Source: Faecalibacterium sp. An122
GTDB lineage: Bacteria > Bacillota > Clostridia > Oscillospirales > Ruminococcaceae
Assembly: GCF_002160895.1 (NCBI RefSeq)
Contig: NZ_NFLL01000006.1
Span: 1 to 64,000 of the forward strand
DNA length: 64,000 bases
Direction of reading: 5' to 3'
The first letter of the stretch is position 1. The number at the start of each line of letters is the position of its first letter. The notes below the pieces were generated by a model. That model made no database searches. It saw nothing but the letters and a program-made list of their open reading frames with translations, and was not told the origin of the DNA. A program made the translations under genes and the position numbers. Shown here one piece after another: positions 24,445-32,774 of the stretch.

Positions 24445-24954
24445 ATGAATGCTGAAAATCTCTCGAAGGTCGGCAGCAGACTTGTGAAACGCTGCGGGAC
24501 ACGAGATCCATTTCGCATAGCACGGCAGCTTGGCATTGAGGTCATGTTCTGTGAGAACTTCGGCCCTCTGAAAGGAATGTACCGGGTGATCAAGCGCAGC
24601 CGATTTATTTTCATAAACGAAAACCTGAGCGGACGGATGCAGCGGATTGTCTGTGCTCATGAGCTTGGGCATGACCAGTTGCACCGCAATCTGGCAAAAG
24701 GAAGTGCAATACAGGAGTTCATGTTATATGACATGACCACGAAGCCGGAGTATGAGGCGAACATCGTTGCCGCTGAAATCCTGCTCGACACCGATGAGAT
24801 TCTTGAGTACATCTATGATTACGGCTATACATCCGAGCAGATTGCACGGGCAATGGGAACAGACATCAATTTGGTTGCCTTGAAAATTGCCCACTTGGCG
24901 GAAAGCGGATATGATCTCCGGCGCATTGAACATAGGAGCGACTTCCTGAAATGA
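24445..24954 (+). CDS. immA: ImmA/IrrE family metallo-endopeptidase
   Basis: This 169-residue protein has the zinc motif HELGH at residues 72-76 (VCAHELGHDQLH) and a downstream EYEANIVAAEILL with the Glu ligand. That is a clean ImmA-type match. Start 24445 is chosen because GGGAGGTGAG lies upstream. Located directly after its likely target, the XRE repressor at 23980, it probably relieves repression under DNA damage, as ImmA does for ICEBs1. Inference is from family and position. Confidence 0.85.
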   Translation: MNAENLSKVGSRLVKRCGTRDPFRIARQLGIEVMFCENFGPLKGMYRVIKRSRFIFINENLSGRMQRIVCAHELGHDQLHRNLAKGSAIQEFMLYDMTTKPEYEANIVAAEILLDTDEILEYIYDYGYTSEQIARAMGTDINLVALKIAHLAESGYDLRRIEHRSDFLK

Positions 24955-24981
24955 AGACCTTAGAGGGAGGCGACGAACGAT

Positions 24982-25788
24982 TTGAACTATGACTCCTATC
25001 TTGCCCGTGCCATAGAGATTTTTAACGACAAGATGGATGCAGACTTTTCCCGCGATAATGTCATCCTTACCTGCTTTATGACCGACGATCAGGAAGAAAT
25101 CTTTGAGCAGTTCTGCGCTCAGTATTTCCCTTACCGGCTAAAAGACCGGTATCAAGAGGAAGGTTATTTTGACTTTCGGGCATCCTCTTTTATCGGGATG
25201 GATAACGGCGGCAAGGACGGCATCCTGCTCCGCACGGACATACCCTATCATCCGGTTGAACTGCTCCACATCTTCCTGCATGAGCTGGCGCACATCTACT
25301 GCGCCCACCATGAACTGGACGGGAAGAGCTTCTATGACGAATACTGCATGGACTACGCGCCAACCAAACAAGAGGACGGCATCATCAACGCCGGATATGC
25401 GGTTTGGCGGGAGTGCATTGCAGAGATCATCGCCATTGAGCTTGACGATAACTGCAAAATCGTCCCTCTCAAGAAGAAGGCAGATGTACTCCGTCAGCTC
25501 AAAAGCGAAATCGAACCGGTAGACGGAAAGCTGGCGGTCAGTGAAATTTTGACGGCTATCATGACCAGCTCAGAGATTGAAGCATCCCAAACATGGGAAG
25601 AAGCAGAAACGGCCATCCAAAGCCTGAACCTGTTTGATACCCCGCCGGAGATGGACTTATTCCGCCTTGTCTACGCCCAGCTAAGAACCACCTTCCTTGA
25701 GGTCGATGTGGGCTTCATCCATGAGCTGGGCTATCTATACTTAAATGTACTTTCTATGGCCGTCATCCGCAATTTGCGCCAACACTGA
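24982..25788 (+). CDS. HExxH zinc-peptidase-like protein (268 aa)
   Basis: The motif HELAH (residues about 100-104, IFLHELAHIYCAHHE) followed by a conserved-looking WRECIAEIIAIELD suggests a minimal zinc metallopeptidase, perhaps related to ImmA. The start is a TTG at 24982 with GGGAGGCG upstream; no ATG is available near there. It lies 27 bases after immA in the same run. This makes two HExxH genes side by side, plus a third on the opposite strand. Substrate unknown. Confidence 0.6.
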   Translation: MNYDSYLARAIEIFNDKMDADFSRDNVILTCFMTDDQEEIFEQFCAQYFPYRLKDRYQEEGYFDFRASSFIGMDNGGKDGILLRTDIPYHPVELLHIFLHELAHIYCAHHELDGKSFYDEYCMDYAPTKQEDGIINAGYAVWRECIAEIIAIELDDNCKIVPLKKKADVLRQLKSEIEPVDGKLAVSEILTAIMTSSEIEASQTWEEAETAIQSLNLFDTPPEMDLFRLVYAQLRTTFLEVDVGFIHELGYLYLNVLSMAVIRNLRQH

Positions 25789-25813
25789 TTTGTTAAAGTT
25801 GGGAGTGAGTAAA

Positions 25814-26530
25814 ATGATGGAGAAAATGGAGAACATTGTGTTCGACCGTAATTATGAAGAAGACGAGCCTGACCCACTGGCTCAAGCTATTTTTGACCGG
25901 GTAAACGCCCCCGGCGGCTTCTTAGAAGAATTTTCAAAGAAGATGGATGCCATCCCGAAGGTGATTGTTCCGAAGGATAAGGAAAACTACGAGTATCTGT
26001 TGGGAAGATGCGACGAGTTTGCAAAGCGTCATCACGGCAAAATTCATGGTGTCGTTGACTTTGAGCATTGGGACGCCCACATCGACCTGACGCTGCCCAT
26101 GCTTGAGTTTGACGATCCAGAGGATATGTCGCTTCTAAAAGACATCGGGGAAAAGGCGCATTATTGCTGCATTACCACACAGGAAGACGGCAAATTCCAT
26201 TTTCATGTCATGATCAATTATTTCGAGGAAATTATGTCAGAGGAATACGGCGACTATCTGAAATTTGAAACGCTTGCTGAGGACGATGAACTGGCGGCTA
26301 TGCTCAATATGGGCATCAGCGAAGAAGATGAAGCCGTTGTCCGTCTGATTGGGGAAATCCTCGACCGGTTTGACAATGAAACTCATGTGGACAAGACCAC
26401 CGCATTTAAGGCAGTAGCCAGCTACTTAATGCAGAACGACCCGGATGCGATCAGTTATGAGCTGATTGCCGCCACACTCACCGCCTTATTGGAAAAAGTA
26501 TTGGACGATGAAAAGCACGAGGAGGACTGA
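25814..26530 (+). CDS. Acidic hypothetical protein (238 aa)
   Basis: Start 25814 (MMEKMENIVFDRNYEEDEP) follows GGGAGTGAG; the longer frame from 25745 overlaps the upstream gene. The product is very acidic, with DFEHWDAHIDLTLPMLEF and KFHFHVMINYFEEI as the most distinct parts. No motif or family was recognised. It lies in the same close-packed run as the peptidase genes and the next gene follows 4 bases after its stop. Confidence 0.55.
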   Translation: MMEKMENIVFDRNYEEDEPDPLAQAIFDRVNAPGGFLEEFSKKMDAIPKVIVPKDKENYEYLLGRCDEFAKRHHGKIHGVVDFEHWDAHIDLTLPMLEFDDPEDMSLLKDIGEKAHYCCITTQEDGKFHFHVMINYFEEIMSEEYGDYLKFETLAEDDELAAMLNMGISEEDEAVVRLIGEILDRFDNETHVDKTTAFKAVASYLMQNDPDAISYELIAATLTALLEKVLDDEKHEED

Positions 26531-26534
26531 AACA

Positions 26535-26840
26535 ATGAAATATCTTCTCTACCGCTCTTTTGGAAATCTTGAGAAAGATGTCAAGAAGCACGAGCTGGTT
26601 GCCGTTGAGTATGGAAAAGACATTGACGATGTGGCCGATGCGCTGATTAAAGCGGCAGCGGATGACCTTGCCGGTATGCCGGAATACGAGCGCTGTGAGA
26701 CAGCGGCCTATGCACCGGAGCCAATCAAAGATTTTCGGAAGGTCCGGCGCTATCAGTATGAGATGACGGGTATCGTCTATCCGCCGAATGCTGATAAGAA
26801 CATTCTGATCGACTTTGGCATTGTAGAAACACAAGAATAA
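26535..26840 (+). CDS. Hypothetical protein (101 aa)
   Basis: Start 26535 (MKYLLYRSFGNLEKDVKKHE) has GGAGGAC upstream. The middle VEYGKDIDDVADALIKAAAD is helical and the end YQYEMTGIVYPPNADKNILI is strand-rich. No family was recognised. It is probably cotranscribed with the gene before it. Confidence 0.55.
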   Translation: MKYLLYRSFGNLEKDVKKHELVAVEYGKDIDDVADALIKAAADDLAGMPEYERCETAAYAPEPIKDFRKVRRYQYEMTGIVYPPNADKNILIDFGIVETQE

Positions 26841-26912
26841 ATAAGCGTGCTTGCTCTTCTAAATATCTGATATAAAGAGCAGCAAGCCCTAAATAGGAGC
26901 AGTGAAACAAAA

Positions 26913-27431
26913 GTGATTATTTTGATTACCGGTGCGTCTCACACAGGAAAAACTCTGTTGGCTCAAAAACTCCTCGAAAAATACAACTATCCGTATCTGT
27001 CGATTGACCATTTGAAAATGGGGATGATTCGCAGTGGAAACACACAGCTTACACCTGTGAGCGCTGATACCGAATTGACGATGTTTTTATGGCCGATTGT
27101 CCGGGAAATAATTAAAACCGTGATTGAAAATCGGCAAAATTTGATTATTGAGGGATGCTACATTCCATTTGACTGGAAAAAAGATTTTACTGACGAATAC
27201 CGCAAAGATATACGAGGCTATTGCCTTGCGATGAGTGAAAACTATATAAGAATGCATTTCGATGACATAAAACAATTTGCAAATGTTATTGAAAACCGTT
27301 TAGATGATGAGGATTGTACTTTAGATAATGTTTTGAAAGATAATGCGCGCACCTTGTCTCTTGCGAAAGAAAATGATCTGGACTATATACTGATTGATGG
27401 TGAATACAAAATAGATATGGCGTTATTTTGA
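26913..27431 (+). CDS. P-loop nucleotide kinase-like protein (172 aa)
   Basis: The N-terminus MIILITGASHTGKTLLAQKL holds a Walker A motif (GASHTGKT, residues 7-14), and SIDHLKMG follows where kinases of the adenylate/2-phosphoglycerate type bind substrate. LIIEGCYIPFDW fits the second strand. The start is a GTG at 26913 with weak upstream pairing (GGAGCAG). It is more AT-rich than its neighbours, so it may have joined the run separately. Substrate unknown; a small-molecule kinase or zeta-toxin-like fold is possible. Confidence 0.6.
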   Translation: MIILITGASHTGKTLLAQKLLEKYNYPYLSIDHLKMGMIRSGNTQLTPVSADTELTMFLWPIVREIIKTVIENRQNLIIEGCYIPFDWKKDFTDEYRKDIRGYCLAMSENYIRMHFDDIKQFANVIENRLDDEDCTLDNVLKDNARTLSLAKENDLDYILIDGEYKIDMALF

Positions 27432-27498
27432 TGACTTCCCATTGTAAAGTTGACAATGAAGATGGGTGATTTTGAAAAGTTGAAAGGCGGGTGGTATT

Positions 27499-28506
27499 GT
27501 GCCCCTTCAAATTGTACGAAACGACATCACAAAGATGGAAGTGGATGCTATTGTCAACGCGGCGAACAGCTCTCTTCTGGGAGGCGGCGGTGTTGACGGC
27601 TGCATCCATCGGGCTGCAGGACCGGAGCTGCTTGCCGAGTGTAAGACGCTGGGCGGCTGCGAAACCGGCAGTGCAAAAATCACGAAGGGATATAGACTGC
27701 CCTGCAAGTATGTGATCCATGCCGTCGGACCGCGCTGGCGGGACGGTAAACACGGAGAACGGGAAAAGCTCGTTTCCTGCTACCGCACTTCCCTTCTGCT
27801 TGCGAAGGAGCACGGCTGCGAGACGGTTGCCTTTCCGCTGATCTCATCGGGTATCTACGGCTATCCGAAAGACCAGGCGCTCAAGGTCGCTATTGACACG
27901 ATCAGCGACTTCCTTCTGGAAAATGACATGACCGTCTACATTGTCATCTTCGACCGCAAGACATATCAGATCGGCGAGAAGCTGTTCTCTGACATTGCTG
28001 CATACATAGACGATAACTATGTGGACGAGCATACCGACAGCCGTTCGGAGCGGTTGCGCCGGATGCGGATGCTTTCGGACGAGCCGGAAGAAGAGACATT
28101 CGGTGCCCCACTGGCTGCTCCAATGGCGGCAAGTGCAAAAACACTGGATGATGCACTTTCGCAGATCGACGAAAGCTTCTCCGAAATGCTGCTTCGGAAA
28201 ATTGACGAGAAAGGCATGACCGACGCGCAGTGTTACAAGAAAGCGAACATCGACCGCAAGCTCTTCTCGAAGATCCGCAGCGACCGGCTGTATAAGCCGT
28301 CGAAGCCCACGGCGCTTGCCTTTGCGATTGCCTTGGAACTTCCGCTGGATGAAACGAAAGAAATGCTCATGAAGGCGGGTTTTGCCCTCTCACACTCCAA
28401 CAAATTTGACATCATCATTGAGTATTTCATTGAGCAAGGGAACTACAATGTCTTCGAGATCAATGAGGCTTTGTTCGCCTTTGACCAGAGTTTGCTCGGG
28501 GCGTAA
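27499..28506 (+). CDS. Macro domain protein with C-terminal helical domain
   Basis: Residues 1-165 are a MacroD-type macro domain: [20 protein letters not shown] (about 16-35) with the catalytic-loop Asn and Gly-rich turn, and SSGIYGYP at 116-123. Such enzymes remove ADP-ribose from proteins or hydrolyse O-acetyl-ADP-ribose. Residues 220-335 ([40 protein letters not shown]) form an XRE-like helical domain. [20 protein letters not shown] within it is seen in similar fusions. The start is a GTG at 27499 with GGCGGG upstream. Three tightly spaced unknown genes follow, so it likely works with them. Confidence 0.8.
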   Translation: MPLQIVRNDITKMEVDAIVNAANSSLLGGGGVDGCIHRAAGPELLAECKTLGGCETGSAKITKGYRLPCKYVIHAVGPRWRDGKHGEREKLVSCYRTSLLLAKEHGCETVAFPLISSGIYGYPKDQALKVAIDTISDFLLENDMTVYIVIFDRKTYQIGEKLFSDIAAYIDDNYVDEHTDSRSERLRRMRMLSDEPEEETFGAPLAAPMAASAKTLDDALSQIDESFSEMLLRKIDEKGMTDAQCYKKANIDRKLFSKIRSDRLYKPSKPTALAFAIALELPLDETKEMLMKAGFALSHSNKFDIIIEYFIEQGNYNVFEINEALFAFDQSLLGA

Positions 28507-28516
28507 GGAGATAGAT

Positions 28517-29062
28517 ATGGGTAATTATGTAAAGAAGAAAAAGGATATGGTCTTTCAAAGTGTCGATTCTCTGCAACAAGTGGTCAATGTTCTGAATGAA
28601 GCCGCTGTTGCAGTAAACGACAAAACAAGAACTATCCGGCATAGCGCAATTCCAGAGGTTTTGACGGGAGCTTTAGGCGCTGGAATTGGAGGTGTAGGTT
28701 CCTTCCTTGCGCTCTACGGTCTGGGTACAGTAGGCTTATCTGCGGCTGGTATCACTTCGGGTCTTGCCGCGGCAGGGGCTATCGTTGGCGGAGGAATGGT
28801 GGCGGGTGTGTTCGTCTTGGCTGCTCCGGTAGCTGCCCTTGCTGCGGGAGGGGTTGGTGTTGCCGCTCATCTCAAGAGCAAACAGCTCAGGCAAGAGAAA
28901 GAACGCCTCTATAAAGAGGCCATTCAAAAGCACGAAGGTATAATCAAGGCGCTAAAAGAGGAAGCCGATGCAGCCAAAGAGCGCATTGACTACTTGCAAA
29001 GCCTTAATATCCTTCTACAACAAGCGATCAAAGATTTGAGCAAGGATTTGGGCGTTGCATAG
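28517..29062 (+). CDS. Glycine-zipper membrane-type protein with coiled-coil tail (181 aa)
   Basis: Start 28517 follows AAGGAGATAG, 10 bases after the macro gene stop. Residues 50-115 are Gly/Ala-rich and hydrophobic (GALGAGIGGVGSFLALYGLG, AGAIVGGGMVAGVFVLAAPV), like a glycine zipper or pore-forming helical hairpin. Residues 118-175 form a charged coiled coil (LRQEKERLYKEAIQKHEG). It is clearly a paralogue of the next gene: both begin MGN, share an LNEAA/VNEAA helix, FVLAAPVAAL and the EKER coiled coil. Only this one has the extra Gly-rich block. Could be a membrane effector; function unknown. Confidence 0.6.
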   Translation: MGNYVKKKKDMVFQSVDSLQQVVNVLNEAAVAVNDKTRTIRHSAIPEVLTGALGAGIGGVGSFLALYGLGTVGLSAAGITSGLAAAGAIVGGGMVAGVFVLAAPVAALAAGGVGVAAHLKSKQLRQEKERLYKEAIQKHEGIIKALKEEADAAKERIDYLQSLNILLQQAIKDLSKDLGVA

Positions 29063-29072
29063 GAGGACGAAT

Positions 29073-29450
29073 ATGGGTAATCTGGTGTTCAACAGTAAAG
29101 ACTCCATGCAAAACCTCATAAAGCTTGTGAACGAAGCTGCCGAGGCGGTTGGAAAGGTTTTTGGCGGTGGAAAAGGGACCGGAGCATTTGTTTTGGCTGC
29201 TCCTGTGGCTGCGTTGATCGTCTCCGGTGTTGCAGAGTACATAGATGATAAACAACAAAAACAGATCCAAGCTGAAAAGGAGCGTCTTCAAAGAGAGGCA
29301 ATAAGTAAGCAAGCGGCACTTATTCAAGCGTTAAGAGACGATGCACAGTTGAGCCGCGAGCGTCAAGATTACTTGGAGTGCCTGAATCAGCAGCTACAAA
29401 AAGCATTGGAGGATTTTCAGAGAGAGGCGGTACAGGATGAGCAAGTATAA
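29073..29450 (+). CDS. Short paralogue of the preceding protein (125 aa)
   Basis: Start 29073 has AGGAGGACGAAT upstream. It keeps the N-terminal helix (SMQNLIKLVNEAAEAV), one hydrophobic segment (GAFVLAAPVAALIVSGVAEY) and the coiled coil (IQAEKERLQREAISKQAAL, then RQDYLECLNQQLQKALEDFQ) of the 28517 protein. It lacks the roughly 50-residue glycine-zipper block. The two could form a hetero-oligomer through their coiled coils, with this one as partner or inhibitor. Its last 14 bases overlap the next gene. Confidence 0.6.
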   Translation: MGNLVFNSKDSMQNLIKLVNEAAEAVGKVFGGGKGTGAFVLAAPVAALIVSGVAEYIDDKQQKQIQAEKERLQREAISKQAALIQALRDDAQLSRERQDYLECLNQQLQKALEDFQREAVQDEQV

Positions 29451-30798
29451 CTATTCGGATTTTGAAAGACAGTTGAATATGGTACTTGCACATCAGTCTG
29501 CGGAACTTTCTGAAATACATTTCCCCTCTACTGAAAGTGCCGATGCTTGTATCGAATCCAGCGAAGCGTTGTTGAGAAAGCTCGGTTATAAAATTGAAAA
29601 GCCTAATTTGCAGGTTGCCCCATCTAATCGTGTGGTGGTGCTTGTTCCTAAATGGGAATCCCTTTGCGTTGAAGCCGAGCGTCATGTTGGCACAGATTGC
29701 GATTTGGAATCACTTTTTACAGAAGATGAGTTGAGAGAAAACTCTGCCGCTGTCAGGAAGCTCAATGCCGAATATGCGGCACTAAATCGTCTTGACAGAA
29801 TGGATGTTGCAATCAGTGCTTTTGCTGCATTGACAAGCGCAGCTATTGACCTTCTTCTTGTGGGGATTCCGAAGAAGGGTCCAGAAGGATTGTCGGCTGG
29901 GACGCTCTCAAACTATATCCGAGACTATTTTGAGAAAAAATACCCGGAAGACGAAATGCAAAAGTTGGCTAACAGCAAAGAAAGCAAAGTGCCTTACGAT
30001 GCGCAGGACAACCGGAATACCACTGAGTATGTTCAAGGCTTATCGGCATACTATCATCGGCTTCTCTCTCTGGGGCATGATCCATTGCTGGGGCTTGTTG
30101 TTGGCGTAATTGATATTCTTACAGGCAGGATGACAACAATCGACAAAGCCGGTAACATTGTCTCTCAGGTTATGGAGAATTATGCCGACCGGAAAGAGAG
30201 CGATATTTTTGCAGCGATTGCCAAGCAGATCATCCATTTCAAGACGGACATAACAACCTCGATGGGCTTACCGGCTCCGCTGATGGGACTTTTCAATCTT
30301 TTGCAATTTGGAAGCATCGGCGAAGAAGAACAGACGATTGCCGAGATTGTTCAAGGTATGTACTACGAGGGATATGACTTTATCCATTTTTGTTCTCAGT
30401 CCATTCCCGTTATGGTGTCCGAGGTAATCGTTCGACTTGGTTATGCGATAAAGCGTATCAAAGAAGGCAACAGCATTCGAGCATCTATTCCAATTTCGCT
30501 TAACCGAGAGAAACATCCCAAGTTGGCAACAATGCTGTTTATAGCTCATGCAGGAGCTACGGCTGCGAATGCCGGAAAGATTTACTTCACGACAAATCCG
30601 ATGGCAATAAACTATCCGCAGTGGCTTGCATTCGCCAAATATTCGTATTCGCAACTTAAATGGGTGATCATCAATAAGCCCGAGGCCCAAAACGCCTATG
30701 TGATGGGAAAGTTGAATGACGAATTGTTTAGTGTGATTGACAGCACAAACGCGATGTTTGAGGATTTTACTAAAGACTACATTGTAGTCTTTGAGTGA
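29437..30798 (+). CDS. Large hypothetical protein of macro-domain module (453 aa)
   Basis: The N-terminal 120 residues look soluble. Hydrophobic helices follow near 124-144 (VAISAFAALTSAAIDLLLVG), 214-228 (LGHDPLLGLVVGVID), 275-293 and 362-382 (LATMLFIAHAGATAANAG). It has no motif I can name. SLGHDPLLGLVVGVIDILTG may be a useful family signature. It overlaps the previous gene by 14 bases, so the module is translationally coupled. It may be a membrane-associated effector or sensor with the macro protein and the glycine-zipper pair. Function unknown. Confidence 0.55.
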   Translation: MSKYNYSDFERQLNMVLAHQSAELSEIHFPSTESADACIESSEALLRKLGYKIEKPNLQVAPSNRVVVLVPKWESLCVEAERHVGTDCDLESLFTEDELRENSAAVRKLNAEYAALNRLDRMDVAISAFAALTSAAIDLLLVGIPKKGPEGLSAGTLSNYIRDYFEKKYPEDEMQKLANSKESKVPYDAQDNRNTTEYVQGLSAYYHRLLSLGHDPLLGLVVGVIDILTGRMTTIDKAGNIVSQVMENYADRKESDIFAAIAKQIIHFKTDITTSMGLPAPLMGLFNLLQFGSIGEEEQTIAEIVQGMYYEGYDFIHFCSQSIPVMVSEVIVRLGYAIKRIKEGNSIRASIPISLNREKHPKLATMLFIAHAGATAANAGKIYFTTNPMAINYPQWLAFAKYSYSQLKWVIINKPEAQNAYVMGKLNDELFSVIDSTNAMFEDFTKDYIVVFE

Positions 30799-30818
30799 CT
30801 GAAACGGAGGCGCGTTTA

Positions 30819-31202
30819 TTGAACCGCGAACAGTTCATACAATACATTTCAGACGAATACGGCGTTAATGAGGAATACCTCTTCGCAAAGCATCCGCTCT
30901 TCTGTGTGTTCCGGCATTCAAATAACCGTAAATGGTTTGCGGTTGTGATGGATGTGCCTAAGAACAAGCTGGGATTAGAGGGCGCAGATGCTCTTGATGT
31001 GGTAAACCTCAAATGCGACCCCATCCTCATCGGCTCGCTGCGGAAAGAACCCGGCATCTTCCCGGCTTACCACATGAGCAAAGCGAACTGGGTCTCAGTC
31101 GCCTTAGACGGCAGTGTGCCGGATGAACAGATAAAAATGTTGCTGGATATGAGCTATGACGCAACCGCGCCCAAGATGAAGAGAAAAGCCAAACAAAGCT
31201 GA
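30819..31202 (+). CDS. MmcQ/YjbR family DNA-binding protein
   Basis: This 127-residue protein matches the MmcQ/YjbR fold: FIQYISDEYGVNEEYLFAKH, then FRHSNNRKWFAVVMDVPKN and NLKCDPILIGSLRKEPGIFP, and ending HMSKANWVSVALDG. The TTG at 30819 is the preferred start because CGGAGG lies 9 bases before it. It directly precedes the Y-family polymerase, a pairing that suggests a DNA-damage operon. Confidence 0.8.
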   Translation: MNREQFIQYISDEYGVNEEYLFAKHPLFCVFRHSNNRKWFAVVMDVPKNKLGLEGADALDVVNLKCDPILIGSLRKEPGIFPAYHMSKANWVSVALDGSVPDEQIKMLLDMSYDATAPKMKRKAKQS

Positions 31203-31228
31203 TACCGTTGAAAGGAGGCAACCGGAGC

Positions 31229-32737
31229 ATGAAGCAGCGCACCTATATCGCCATCGACCTGAAAAGCTTTTATGCTTCGGTCGAGTGCCGTGAAAGAAAC
31301 TTAGACCCGCTGGACACAAACCTCGTCGTTGCGGATGAGAGCCGGACGGACAAGACCATCTGCCTTGCGGTCACACCCTCCCTCAAGAGCTACGGCATCT
31401 CAGGGCGCGGGAGGCTGTTTGAAGTCAAGCAGCGTGTCAAGGAAGCAAACGCCGGACGGCAGCATGACGCGCCGGGACGAAAGCTGGAAGGCTCGTCGTA
31501 CCTCTTCTCCGAGCTTCAAGAGAATCCGTCCCTCGCCATTGACTTCATCATTGCCCCGCCGCGCATGGCGTACTACATGGAGTACAGCACCCGCATCTAT
31601 CAGGTTTACATGAGGTATGTTGCGCCGGAGGACATCATCGTCTACTCCATCGACGAGGTGTTCATGGATGTCACCGACTACCTCGCCACCTATAAGCTGT
31701 CTCCCCATGACCTCGCCATGAAGATCATTCTGGATGTCCTCTCGACAACCGGTATTACGGCAACTGCGGGAATTGGCACAAACCTCTACCTCTGCAAAGT
31801 GGCGATGGATATTGTCGCCAAGCACATTCCAGCAGATAAGAACGGAGTCCGCATTGCCGAGCTGGATGAGATGAGTTATCGCAAGACGCTTTGGTCACAC
31901 CAGCCCCTCACCGATTTCTGGCGGGTAGGCAAAGGATATGCCAAGAAGCTTGAAGAGAACGGGATGTTCACGATGGGCGATGTTGCCCGTCGTTCCATCA
32001 CAGATGAAGACTTGCTTTACAAGCTCTTCGGCAAGAATGCGGAGCTGCTGATTGACCACGCATGGGGCTGGGAGCCTTGCACGGTTGAAGCTGTCAAGGC
32101 GTACAAACCGGAAAGCAACAGCTTGGGATCGGGACAGGTGTTGCACCAACCTTATGAGGCAGACAAAGCGCGGCTCGTTCTCCGGGAAATGGCAGACCTT
32201 CTCTCGATGGACTTGGTTGACAAAGGCTTTGTCACTAACCAGCTCGTTGTCACGATAGGCTATGACATTGAGAACCTGACCGACCCGGAACGCAGGAGGA
32301 AGTATCGCGGCGAAGTCGTGAAGGATCACTACGGGCGGCAGATACCGAAACACGCCCACGGCACAATCAATCTGGAACGCTTCACCTCTTCCACGAAGCA
32401 GATTATGGATGCCGCCGGGGAATTGTTTGACCGGATCACAGACAAGAGCTTGCTCATCCGGCGGCTGAACATCACAGCGACCCATGTGATTGACGAAGCC
32501 TCTGCTCCTTCTTCTAAGGACAGTTATGAACAGCTTGACCTCTTTACCGATTATGCTGCGCTTGACGCGAAGCGCAAGCAGGAAGACGAAGAGCTGGCAC
32601 GGGAAAAGAAGGTACAGCAAGCCATGCTCACTATCAAAAAGAAATTTGGGAAGAACGCCATTCTCAAGGGGATGAATCTTTCGGAAGGTGCGACGGCAAA
32701 GGACAGGAACGCGCAGATCGGTGGGCATAAGGCATGA
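31229..32737 (+). CDS. Y-family DNA polymerase (UmuC/UvrX-like)
   Basis: This 502-residue translesion polymerase has the catalytic DLKSFYASVE at its start and YSIDEVFMDV near residue 140. The palm, fingers and thumb regions follow (TATAGIGTNLYLCKVAMDI; WRVGKGYAKKLEENGMFTMG). The C-terminus holds a possible clamp-binding stretch (YEQLDLFTDY). Start 31229 follows AAAGGAGGCAACCGGAGC. With YolD (34230) and MmcQ nearby it resembles the UvrX-YolD pairs of Firmicutes mobile elements. It probably supports mutagenic repair during SOS. Confidence 0.9.
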   Translation: MKQRTYIAIDLKSFYASVECRERNLDPLDTNLVVADESRTDKTICLAVTPSLKSYGISGRGRLFEVKQRVKEANAGRQHDAPGRKLEGSSYLFSELQENPSLAIDFIIAPPRMAYYMEYSTRIYQVYMRYVAPEDIIVYSIDEVFMDVTDYLATYKLSPHDLAMKIILDVLSTTGITATAGIGTNLYLCKVAMDIVAKHIPADKNGVRIAELDEMSYRKTLWSHQPLTDFWRVGKGYAKKLEENGMFTMGDVARRSITDEDLLYKLFGKNAELLIDHAWGWEPCTVEAVKAYKPESNSLGSGQVLHQPYEADKARLVLREMADLLSMDLVDKGFVTNQLVVTIGYDIENLTDPERRRKYRGEVVKDHYGRQIPKHAHGTINLERFTSSTKQIMDAAGELFDRITDKSLLIRRLNITATHVIDEASAPSSKDSYEQLDLFTDYAALDAKRKQEDEELAREKKVQQAMLTIKKKFGKNAILKGMNLSEGATAKDRNAQIGGHKA

Positions 32738-32774
32738 GTAAGCAAAACTATACAGTCATACGGAGGCACTACAA

